Source: UBA685 sp002299005
GTDB lineage: Bacteria > Pseudomonadota > Alphaproteobacteria > Puniceispirillales > Puniceispirillaceae
Length of the DNA stretch: 5,478 nucleotides
Reading direction: 5' to 3'
NCBI GenBank assembly: GCA_963966775.1
Contig: CAXAAH010000079.1
Coordinates: forward strand, 1 to 5,478
Shown here: positions 1-5,478 of the stretch, piece by piece
Numbering within the stretch: the stretch's first letter is position 1
How the letters are laid out: every line of letters starts with the position of its first letter
Made by a program: the position numbers and the translations under genes
Notes under the pieces: generated by a model
The model's input: only the letters and a program-made list of their open reading frames with translations
What the model was told of the DNA's origin: nothing
The model's database searches: none

Positions 1-45
1 ATAAATGAGCCGGCAATAAATGAGCCCGGGATAAGTTAAAGTCTG
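1..45. repeat. 15-bp direct repeat, two clear copies plus one decayed copy
   Basis: ATAAATGAGCC occurs at 1-11 and again at 16-26, a spacing of exactly 15 bp. A third, decayed copy starts in phase at 31 (ATAAGT). The array may extend upstream beyond the window. The 15-bp period is a multiple of three, and only the frame starting at base 1 is open. It reads INEPA-INEPG-IS and stops at TAA 37-39, nine bases before the ATG at 49. The array could therefore be the repetitive C-terminus of an upstream gene, or a non-coding tandem repeat lying in the promoter of the regulator gene. The sequence alone does not decide between these. Confidence 0.55.
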
Positions 46-48
46 ATT

Positions 49-732
49 ATGACAAATACATCTACCCTATCTCCTGAAAGACAGGCGCTTTTGCAAGCCA
101 TCGCGCACGCCAAGGGTGATTGGACACTTGCCAGCCTGTCACGCGCTCTTAATCGCAACGCGGCCTATCTGCACCAATATCTGCATCGCCAATCGCCAAG
201 ACGCCTACCAGAGGCAGAGCGCCATAAGATAGCCGCGCTCCTCACCATAGATGAAGCGCGCCTCCAGCCACCAACAGAGCGGTTTGGCACGAGTGAGGAT
301 GAGACGATCCGCATCCCTTTTCTTGATATTGAATCAGCCGCCGGTCATGCCAGCCATATTGATGATTTTGCCGAAGCGACGCAAACAAACTGGCAATTCA
401 CCAAAGAGATCATCACCCAAATTGCCCCCTACGGCCAAGGCAATCTGCGGCTTATCAAGGTGCGCGGCGACAGCATGGCCCCGCAACTAGAAGATGGCGA
501 TGTCATCATGATAGATCTGGCCAATAACACCCCTCACCAGCCAGGCACCTTTGTGCTTGATGATGGGCAGGGGCTGGTGGTGAAGCATCTTGAATTACTC
601 ACGCCAGAAGATGAGGCAAACCCCCAGAAAATCCGCATATGCTCGATGAATAAGGCCTATGCCCCTTATCGGCGCGCCTATCAAGATATCCGCATTATTG
701 GCCGCGTCATCTGGATGGCCCGCGCTTTTTAA
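49..732 (+). CDS. LexA/CI-like transcriptional regulator with S24 peptidase domain
   Basis: A 227-residue protein combining an N-terminal helix-turn-helix-like region with a C-terminal S24 (LexA/CI/UmuD) peptidase fold. Residues about 24-48 (WTLASLSRALNRNAAYLHQY) followed by SPRRLPEAERHKIAALL resemble the DNA-binding part of the alphaproteobacterial XRE/S24 regulators. The S24 region runs from about residue 88 to 225. RGDSMAP carries the likely nucleophile Ser142, and VVKHLE carries the likely general base Lys179. The 37-residue Ser-to-Lys spacing equals that of E. coli LexA (S119, K156). An Ala98-Gly99 pair lies where a self-cleavage bond could sit, though 43 residues before the Ser, which is more than in LexA (34). 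Such proteins usually repress genes and inactivate themselves by autocleavage; the target genes are unknown here. No strong ribosome binding site precedes the ATG, but no better start exists. It is not LexA itself, because the DNA-binding domain differs. Short tandem repeats flank the gene on both sides and could hold its operator, which is inference. Confidence 0.88.
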   Translation: MTNTSTLSPERQALLQAIAHAKGDWTLASLSRALNRNAAYLHQYLHRQSPRRLPEAERHKIAALLTIDEARLQPPTERFGTSEDETIRIPFLDIESAAGHASHIDDFAEATQTNWQFTKEIITQIAPYGQGNLRLIKVRGDSMAPQLEDGDVIMIDLANNTPHQPGTFVLDDGQGLVVKHLELLTPEDEANPQKIRICSMNKAYAPYRRAYQDIRIIGRVIWMARAF

Positions 733-734
733 TA

Positions 735-798
735 CCCGTGCCTTTAAAAACCGGCGCCTTTAAAAACCCGTGCCTTTAAAACCCGCGCGTTTAAAAAA
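735..798. repeat. Tandem array of four 16-bp units (CCCGYGCCTTTAAAAA)
   Basis: Four adjacent imperfect copies are visible at 735-750 (CCCGTGCCTTTAAAAA), 751-766 (CCGGCGCCTTTAAAAA), 767-781 (one A shorter) and 782-798 (CCCGCGCGTTTAAAAAA, one A longer). Each has a GC-rich half followed by the palindrome TTTAAA and an A-run. The end of the regulator gene, CCCGCGCTTTTTAATA at 719-734, aligns as a more decayed fifth copy, so the stop codon falls in the TTTAAA part. The array has no long perfect hairpin and is not a classical terminator. The A-run of the last copy abuts the -35 box of the next promoter. A role as operator, UP element or plain slippage-derived repeat is possible. Confidence 0.85.
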
Positions 799-828
799 TT
801 GTCACCCTCTATCATTGCGCCCTATAAT
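799..828 (+). promoter_or_regulatory. Sigma-70-type promoter for the RNA methyltransferase gene
   Basis: TTGTCA at 799-804 matches the -35 consensus TTGACA at five of six positions. TATAAT at 823-828 is a perfect -10 box, and the spacer is 18 bp. Transcription would start near 835, leaving a leader of roughly 40 bases before the ATG at 878. The A-tract ending the repeat array (about 789-798) lies just upstream of the -35 box, where the alpha subunit of RNA polymerase contacts UP elements. A second TATAAG at 835-840 has no good -35 partner. Confidence 0.65.
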
Positions 829-877
829 CAGCCTATAAGAGTTCACATTCCTGCTATCTTAAAAAGTGAGTGCCCCT

Positions 878-2320
878 ATGAGCCGCCGCCCCTTTAATCG
901 TTCGAAAAACAACTATCGCAAAAAAGCGACGAAGAAGGGTGGCCAAAATAAGAATAATCTGCCCAAGAACGCCCCGCTTATTGAGGTCACTATCACACAT
1001 ATTGGCGGCAGAGGTGATGGGGTTGGCACGGCCAGCTTTACGCATAATTACGAGACCAAAGAGCATCAGGTTTTTGTGCCAGACACCCTTGTCGGCGAGC
1101 GTGTTATGGCCCAGCCCCTGACCCTTACAGGCCAAGGTATTCAAGCCACACTTGTTGAGCTTATGACCCCGTCTGAGCTACGCAAAAACCCTGATTGCGG
1201 CGCCTCACCTGCTTGTGGTGGTTGCCAGTTCCAACATATGGAAAAAACCGCCTATCAGGGCTGGAAATCAGAGATGCTAGAAGCCACCTTGTCGCGCGAA
1301 GGCATTGTGCCTGCCGCATGGCGCGAAGCCTATCATGGCACATCTCATACAAGACGCCGTGCGCGCCTTGCGATACGCCGACGCAAAGATGATGTGCTTA
1401 TCGGCTTCAGAGAACGCGCCTCGCACCAAATCATCTATCCGCAAGACTGTACCATCTTGGCGCCGCCTATCATGATGTTGATAGACCAGATGCGCGACAG
1501 ATTATTGCTCGCACTAAAAGACGGCATGACAGGCGAGGTTGATATCACCTTATGTGATAATGGCTGTGATGTCAGCTTGCATGGCGATGCGTATCAAGAC
1601 GCCCCATGGCCAGCCGATGTTATCACCCAGCTCACCGTTAGCGCGGCAGATTTTGAGATTGCCCGCCTATCGCTTGTTGAAAAAAACCAGCCGACCACAT
1701 TGTTATTCGTCAAAGACGCGCCGCTGATACAATGGCAATTGCCAGAGGGCGCGAACAAGCCCTTTGCCAAACTCCTGCCCGCACCTGCCAGCTTCTTGCA
1801 AGCAGATGCTGCGGCAGAGATGGTGATGAAGACCGATATATTTGAGGCGCTTGCAGGTGTGCATACCATCCTTGATCTCTTCTCAGGCAGTGGCACATTA
1901 AGCGCGCCCTTATTGTTCCAAGACCCGCCGCCACATAGAATTGACGCCTTTGATTCTGTACAAGAAGCCCTCGCCGCCTATGATCATATTGCCGATAATC
2001 AGGGGCTATCGATGCATTTGCAAACAGCCGCACGAAATCTATTTGATGCCCCCCTCACCCCCAAAGAATTAGAGGGCTATGAGGCGGTTATCATTGACCC
2101 GCCGCGCAGTGGGGCAGTGGCACAAATGCCCGCCCTTGCCACAAGCGATATTCCCAAAATCATGATGGTCTCATGCAACCCGCACAGCTTTGCAAGAGAT
2201 GCCGCTATGTTAATAGAAGGCGGCTATGAATGTCAGTGGGCGCGCCATATTGACCAATTCGCCCTCACCGCCCATTCTGAGATTATCGCCTTTTTCACCA
2301 AACAGATAGCGGACGCTTAA
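878..2320 (+). CDS. Class I SAM-dependent RNA (uracil-C5) methyltransferase, RlmD/RumA/TrmA family
   Basis: Predicted to methylate C5 of a uridine in rRNA or tRNA using S-adenosylmethionine. Numbering is from the ATG at 878 (480 residues). The first 30 residues are a basic, probably RNA-binding tail. A TRAM-like beta domain covers about 33-95. The Fe-S cysteines are Cys107, Cys113 and Cys116 (C-x5-C-GG-C), with Cys191 in PQDCTIL. The SAM motif I is DLFSGSGT (333-340), and DPPRSG lies at 407-412. The catalytic Cys433 is in SCNP, and the DQF-x2-TAHSE motif near 459-468 supplies the probable base Glu468. All key residues are present, so the enzyme looks functional. TRAM plus Fe-S favours an RlmD-like role (23S rRNA U1939 in E. 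coli), but the target base cannot be read from sequence. An in-frame GTG at 866 would add four residues. I prefer the ATG because AGTGAG lies at a suitable distance before it and the GTG has no ribosome binding site. It has its own promoter upstream and a small DNA-binding protein gene 13 bp downstream. Confidence 0.93.
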   Translation: MSRRPFNRSKNNYRKKATKKGGQNKNNLPKNAPLIEVTITHIGGRGDGVGTASFTHNYETKEHQVFVPDTLVGERVMAQPLTLTGQGIQATLVELMTPSELRKNPDCGASPACGGCQFQHMEKTAYQGWKSEMLEATLSREGIVPAAWREAYHGTSHTRRRARLAIRRRKDDVLIGFRERASHQIIYPQDCTILAPPIMMLIDQMRDRLLLALKDGMTGEVDITLCDNGCDVSLHGDAYQDAPWPADVITQLTVSAADFEIARLSLVEKNQPTTLLFVKDAPLIQWQLPEGANKPFAKLLPAPASFLQADAAAEMVMKTDIFEALAGVHTILDLFSGSGTLSAPLLFQDPPPHRIDAFDSVQEALAAYDHIADNQGLSMHLQTAARNLFDAPLTPKELEGYEAVIIDPPRSGAVAQMPALATSDIPKIMMVSCNPHSFARDAAMLIEGGYECQWARHIDQFALTAHSEIIAFFTKQIADA

Positions 2321-2324
2321 AGGG
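2319..2324 (+). promoter_or_regulatory. Ribosome binding site supporting a TTG start
   Basis: AAAGGG at 2319-2324 overlaps the stop of the methyltransferase gene and sits nine bases before the TTG at 2334. It is one of the better Shine-Dalgarno matches in the window and supports TTG as a genuine start for the small downstream gene. Confidence 0.6.
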
Positions 2325-2333
2325 TCTTTATTT

Positions 2334-2534
2334 TTGAAAAAACACACCCTTACCATCCACGGCCATATGACCTCTATCTCGCTTGAGGATGTGTTTTGGG
2401 ATGCGCTCAAACAGGCCGCACAAGAAGACGGCATCTCACTTGCCAGCCTTGTCGCGCAAATTGATGAGGCGCGTGATACAGGTCTGTCATCGGCTATCCG
2501 TGTCTATCTATTCAAACGCGTCTCGCGCAAATAA
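2334..2534 (+). CDS. Small ribbon-helix-helix domain protein (RHH_4-like)
   Basis: A 66-residue protein that is essentially a single ribbon-helix-helix domain, matching the pattern I know from the alphaproteobacterial RHH_4-type family. HTLTIHGHMTSISLE (4-18) forms the beta-strand region, with the characteristic GH-x-TSISLE. FWDALKQAAQEDG (21-33) is helix 1 and SLASLVAQIDEAR (35-47) is helix 2. LSSAIRVYLF (51-60) is the conserved tail, and the end is basic (KRVSRK). Such dimeric proteins usually bind DNA through the paired strands; the target is unknown. The start is TTG. The only other in-frame start nearby, ATG at 2367 (Met12), would remove most of the conserved strand, and AAAGGG is correctly placed for the TTG. 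It lies 13 bp behind the methyltransferase gene and is probably co-transcribed with it. There is no toxin-like partner gene beside it, which argues against an antitoxin role. Confidence 0.85.
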   Translation: MKKHTLTIHGHMTSISLEDVFWDALKQAAQEDGISLASLVAQIDEARDTGLSSAIRVYLFKRVSRK

Positions 2535-2644
2535 CCCCAATAAGCACAAGAAATCAGCAGTTTTTTTCTTCCCTTGGCATCGAAGAAATAATTTGGCAGG
2601 GTAGATATAAGACTGTTACCTCTTTTGGATGATTAGTATCGATA

Positions 2645-3382
2645 ATGCGCTTAGCCATACTCCAAACAGGCCATAATAACCCCGCTCTCCCCGCGCATTT
2701 GCGCGCCTATCCGCAGATGTTCACAGATTTGCTAGAACCGCTCGCGCCGTCTGATGAGGTGCGTTTTACCAATTATGCGGTGGTTGATGGGGTGTTCCCT
2801 GCTGATGTGTCTGATTATGATGGCTATATCATCACAGGCTCGCGCCATGGTGTTTATGAGGACATTCCCTTTATCGCGCCTTTGATGGCGTTTATCCAAG
2901 ATTGCTATGCCAAAGATATACCGCAGGTCGGCATTTGTTTTGGCCATCAAGCCCTCGCACAGGCGCTTGGCGGGCATGTTGAAAAATCGTCAAAAGGCTG
3001 GGGTGTCGGCATTCGCCAAGTCAATGTCGCGCAAACCACAAATTGGATGACAAAAGGCACTGATACTCTTGATCTGATATATGTCCATCAGGATCAGGTG
3101 CTAAGACTACCTGAGGATGCTGTTCATATTGCGGGGGATGATTTTTGCCCAAACGCCGCCTTTGCCATCGGCAATAAGGTTTTCTCGGTGCAAGGCCATC
3201 CTGAATTTGATAAGGGCTATGTGCATGAATTATTGGCTATCAGGGGCGAAGAAATGGGCAAGCAAGTCTGTGATGCCGCTACCGCAAGCTTGGCAGGTGA
3301 CCATGAAGGTGTGCGCCTTGGCAAATGGATTATGGCCTTTTTTGAAGAAGCCCTTGCCGCTAAGGCCGATAGTCGCGCATAA
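2645..3382 (+). CDS. Class I glutamine amidotransferase-like protein
   Basis: A 245-residue stand-alone GATase1 domain of the GuaA-amidotransferase-like type (COG0518 style). MRLAILQTGH is the first beta strand, which supports this start although no strong ribosome binding site precedes it. DYDGYIITGSRHGVYED (57-73) contains the conserved ITGS loop. GICFGHQ (96-102) carries the nucleophile Cys98. VQGHPEF (182-188) carries His185 and Glu187, so the Cys-His-Glu triad is complete. The family hydrolyses glutamine or a related gamma-glutamyl amide and passes ammonia to a partner. No synthetase domain is fused and none of the neighbours is an obvious ammonia acceptor, so the true substrate is open; the protein may act as a hydrolase. 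A HyuA-like gene follows after 57 bp on the same strand. No clear terminator separates them, so they may be co-transcribed. A link to amide nitrogen use is inference only. Confidence 0.88.
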   Translation: MRLAILQTGHNNPALPAHLRAYPQMFTDLLEPLAPSDEVRFTNYAVVDGVFPADVSDYDGYIITGSRHGVYEDIPFIAPLMAFIQDCYAKDIPQVGICFGHQALAQALGGHVEKSSKGWGVGIRQVNVAQTTNWMTKGTDTLDLIYVHQDQVLRLPEDAVHIAGDDFCPNAAFAIGNKVFSVQGHPEFDKGYVHELLAIRGEEMGKQVCDAATASLAGDHEGVRLGKWIMAFFEEALAAKADSRA

Positions 3383-3425
3383 TAGCGCTCATCCTAGCAA
3401 CGATTTTTTCATCACATTTTTGACC

Positions 3426-3432
3426 AAAGAGG
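3426..3432 (+). promoter_or_regulatory. Ribosome binding site of the hydantoinase/oxoprolinase gene
   Basis: AAAGAGG at 3426-3432 lies seven bases before the ATG at 3440. It fixes this as the start, and the protein begins directly with the first ATP-phosphate-binding strand (FVLGLDTGGTFTD). Confidence 0.65.
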
Positions 3433-3439
3433 CACAAAC

Positions 3440-5449
3440 ATGACATTTGTTTTGGGGCTTGATACAGGTGGCACATTCACAGACGCAGCTTTGGTCAATA
3501 CGGCCAAAGAGGGCGGCATCATGACGGCCAAGGCAAAGGCGCTGACCACGCGGCAAGATCTGTCAATTGGTGTTGGTGGTGCGATGCGCGCTGTGGTCGA
3601 AGAATGGGGCGGCGACCCGCGCGATATCCAGCTTGTCTCGCTCTCAACAACCCTTGCCACAAACGCCGTCGTAGAGGGTGTTGGCGGACGCGTCGCCCTT
3701 GTGCTTATCGGCTTTGATGAAGGCGCGCTAGAACGTGCAGATCTTGCCAAAGCGCTTGGCAATGACCCGCACATCTTTATCACAGGCGGCCACCGTAATG
3801 ATGGCGCACCGATGGCGGCCCTTGATAAGGACGCCTTAAAAAAGGCCGCTGATACGTTGAAAAACGACGTCTCTGCCTTTGCCGTTGCCAGTCATTTTGC
3901 GACCAGAAACCCTGAACATGAAATGGCCGCACGTGACATATTGCGCGAGATGACAGGTCTGCCTGTGACCTGCTCACACGAATTATCATCCAGTCTTGGC
4001 GGCCCAAGACGCGCCCTGACAGCGATGCTAAATGCACGCCTGATTAATTTGCTAGAACGCCTTATCGAGGCAACCTCACAACAAATGACCAGCCTTGGCC
4101 TGACCTGTCCTTTGATGGTGGTCAAGGGTGATGGCTCATTGCTGCACGCTGATTTTGCCAGAACACGCCCTGTTGAAACCGTGCTATCAGGCCCTGCCGC
4201 CTCACAAGCAGGCGCGGCGTTTTTGGCAGGTGCCAGCACAGCCCTTGTCTCAGATATTGGCGGCACGACAACTGATATTGCTTATTTACGCGATGGCGCA
4301 CCTGGCCTGAATGCTGATGGCGCCTATGTTGGCGGCTGGCGCACAATGGTCGAAGCCGCTGATATCAGAACCTCTGGCCTTGGCGGCGATTCAGAAGTGA
4401 CCCCCCAAAGCCGCGGCCTGAAAAAAGGCCTCAGCCTTGGGCCAAGACGCGCCATACCCCTATCCTTGCTTGCCAGAGACTATCCGCAAGCCATCACAGC
4501 CCTAGAAGCGCAATTGCAAAACCCCGTCCCACAAGCCACAGACGCACGCTTTATCATGCCGATGATGCCAGATGGTATTCCTGATTGGCTGTCAAAATCA
4601 GAAGCAAAATTCGCCGAAGCCATCCTTGAATCAGGCACATCCGCGCTGGCTGATATTGCCAGCTCACAAGTTGCCCTTGGCGCGGTTGACAGGCTCATCG
4701 GGCGCGGCCTTGTCGCCCTATCGGCCTTCACCCCCACAGATGCCGCCCATGTGCTAGGCCGTTTCGATGGCTTTAACGCAGAGGCCGCCAAATTAGGTGC
4801 GATGCTGCTAAGCCGCCAGAAAAACGGCATTGGCGAGGCGAATGCCGAAAGCCCTGAGGCTATCTCGCAAGTGACGCTTGATACATTGGCCGAACGCTCT
4901 GCGCTCTCTTTGCTAGATGCGGCGCTTGCCCAAGATGGCTGGCCAGAGGGTAGTGCCAGCAATAATGCGATGATCCAAGCAGGGCTTCACCAATCAGATG
5001 AAGATGGCAAGCTTGTCCAAAGCAAGACGCGCCTATCACTGCCACTGATAGCGCTTGGTGCGTCTGCGGCAACGCATTATCCGTCTATCGCGCAATTGTT
5101 AGGCGCAGAGTTGATTGTCCCAATGCATGCCGATGTCGCAGGCGCCGTTGGTGCCGCCGCAGGCTCTGTGCGCCAACGCGTGATGATCACCATCACCCAG
5201 CCAGCCGAAGGGCGTTTCCGCGTCCATCTGCCAGATGGGCCAAGAGACCTGAAAGATAAACAAGAAGCGCTCACCCTCGCAAGAGACACAGCCGAAGCAC
5301 TTGCCCGCACAAGAGCGGCGCAGGCAGGGGCCGCCCATGTTGAATTATCACTCTCAGAAGAGATAAAAGAAGTGCCGCTTGCTGAAAATAAAACCCTCTT
5401 CATAGAGGGCGTTATTCAGGCAAATGCCACAGGTGTGCCGACCGCTTAA
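3440..5449 (+). CDS. Hydantoinase/oxoprolinase family protein (HyuA-like, ASKHA fold)
   Basis: A complete 669-residue protein close to the usual length of HyuA subunits (about 690). The N-terminal domain (about 3-180) opens with phosphate-binding motif GLDTGGTFTD (6-15) and contains STTLATNAVVEG (69-80). The core (about 190-480) has GGPRRALTAMLNARLI (187-202), VKGDGSL (228-234), ETVLSGPAAS (246-255), the second phosphate motif SDIGGTTTDIA (271-281), and TSGLGGDS (311-318). The last of these replaces the GxGGGS usual in many HyuA proteins. A C-terminal Gly/Ala-rich segment (about 538-576, ALGASA to GAVGAAAG) completes the nucleotide fold. Known members are ATP-dependent hydantoinases, 5-oxoprolinases and acetone-carboxylase subunits, which cleave or activate cyclic amides or ketones and usually need a HyuB partner. 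No hyuB occurs in the window, and the next gene is outside it. Substrate is therefore unassigned. A glutamine amidotransferase-like gene lies 57 bp upstream. Confidence 0.92.
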   Translation: MTFVLGLDTGGTFTDAALVNTAKEGGIMTAKAKALTTRQDLSIGVGGAMRAVVEEWGGDPRDIQLVSLSTTLATNAVVEGVGGRVALVLIGFDEGALERADLAKALGNDPHIFITGGHRNDGAPMAALDKDALKKAADTLKNDVSAFAVASHFATRNPEHEMAARDILREMTGLPVTCSHELSSSLGGPRRALTAMLNARLINLLERLIEATSQQMTSLGLTCPLMVVKGDGSLLHADFARTRPVETVLSGPAASQAGAAFLAGASTALVSDIGGTTTDIAYLRDGAPGLNADGAYVGGWRTMVEAADIRTSGLGGDSEVTPQSRGLKKGLSLGPRRAIPLSLLARDYPQAITALEAQLQNPVPQATDARFIMPMMPDGIPDWLSKSEAKFAEAILESGTSALADIASSQVALGAVDRLIGRGLVALSAFTPTDAAHVLGRFDGFNAEAAKLGAMLLSRQKNGIGEANAESPEAISQVTLDTLAERSALSLLDAALAQDGWPEGSASNNAMIQAGLHQSDEDGKLVQSKTRLSLPLIALGASAATHYPSIAQLLGAELIVPMHADVAGAVGAAAGSVRQRVMITITQPAEGRFRVHLPDGPRDLKDKQEALTLARDTAEALARTRAAQAGAAHVELSLSEEIKEVPLAENKTLFIEGVIQANATGVPTA

Positions 5450-5478
5450 ATGATGTAACCCAGAGAGCGGGCCACCCC

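Noticed and set aside
735..798. Tandem array considered as a CRISPR array or a rho-independent terminator
   Set aside because: Units are adjacent with no unique spacers, so it is not CRISPR. The GC halves do not form a strong stem followed by a T-run, so it is not a typical terminator.
854..1144. 96-codon minus-strand frame over the methyltransferase start
   Set aside because: It overlaps the promoter leader and N-terminus of a well-supported gene, and its translation has no recognisable domain.
2561..2588. Run of seven T followed by a 7-bp inverted repeat (TTTCTTC / GAAGAAA)
   Set aside because: The stem is AT-rich with a 10-base loop, and the T-run lies before the stem, not after it. It does not fit an intrinsic terminator for + strand transcription.
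2535..2644. 110-bp spacer before the amidotransferase gene, checked for promoter or small RNA
   Set aside because: TATAAG at 2606-2611 and TTGGCA at 2574-2579 and 2593-2598 are present, but none pair with acceptable spacing. No tRNA-like or structured RNA pattern is visible.
3383..3439. 57-bp gap between the amidotransferase and HyuA-like genes, checked for a terminator
   Set aside because: There is a T-run at about 3405-3410, but no GC-rich stem precedes it apart from the 6-bp palindrome AGCGCT. Read-through seems more likely than termination.
4480..4962. 160-codon open frame on the minus strand inside the HyuA-like gene
   Set aside because: It is fully antisense to a gene with clear conserved motifs. 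Its Ser/Ala-rich translation matches no known pattern and follows from the codon bias of the real gene.
5450..5478. Last 29 bases, checked for a new gene start or terminator
   Set aside because: The ATG codons at 5450 and 5453 are followed at once by TAA. A GC-rich stretch at the end could be one arm of a hairpin, but the other arm would lie outside the window.

Overview
The window is a compact stretch of ordinary bacterial chromosome with five genes, all on the + strand. Mixed base composition (about half G+C), Leu and Ala codons rich in CTT and GCC, and the families present point to an alphaproteobacterium. The N-terminal style of the S24 regulator and the small GH-x-TSISLE ribbon-helix-helix protein are both typical of that class. 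A marine SAR116/Rhodospirillales-like lineage is possible, but that is an impression from style and not something I can prove here.

Layout. Bases 1-45 hold two clear copies and one decayed copy of a 15-bp direct repeat. This stretch is open in one frame until a TAA at 37-39, so it may be the 3' end of an upstream gene. Bases 49-732 encode a LexA/CI-like regulator with an N-terminal DNA-binding region and an S24 Ser-Lys peptidase fold. Directly behind it, at 735-798, lie four tandem imperfect copies of a 16-bp unit (consensus CCCGYGCCTTTAAAAA). The last four sense codons and the stop of the regulator gene look like a further decayed copy. A good sigma-70-like promoter (TTGTCA, 18 bp, TATAAT) follows at 799-828. 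It drives an RlmD/RumA-type Fe-S, SAM-dependent RNA uracil-C5 methyltransferase (878-2320, or from a GTG at 866) and, 13 bp on, a 66-residue ribbon-helix-helix protein starting at a TTG (2334-2534). A 110-bp spacer with no clear terminator precedes a class I glutamine amidotransferase-like protein (2645-3382). Then 57 bp further comes a complete HyuA-type hydantoinase/oxoprolinase family protein (3440-5449). The last 29 bases contain no recognisable feature.

How they fit together. The methyltransferase and the small DNA-binding protein are probably co-transcribed. The amidotransferase and the HyuA-like ATPase-fold protein may form a second unit linked to amide or cyclic-amide nitrogen metabolism, but only adjacency supports that. 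I do not see an undescribed multi-gene system. The most unusual signals are the short tandem repeats flanking both ends of the regulator gene, and the way the downstream array merges into both the gene's stop codon and the next gene's promoter.
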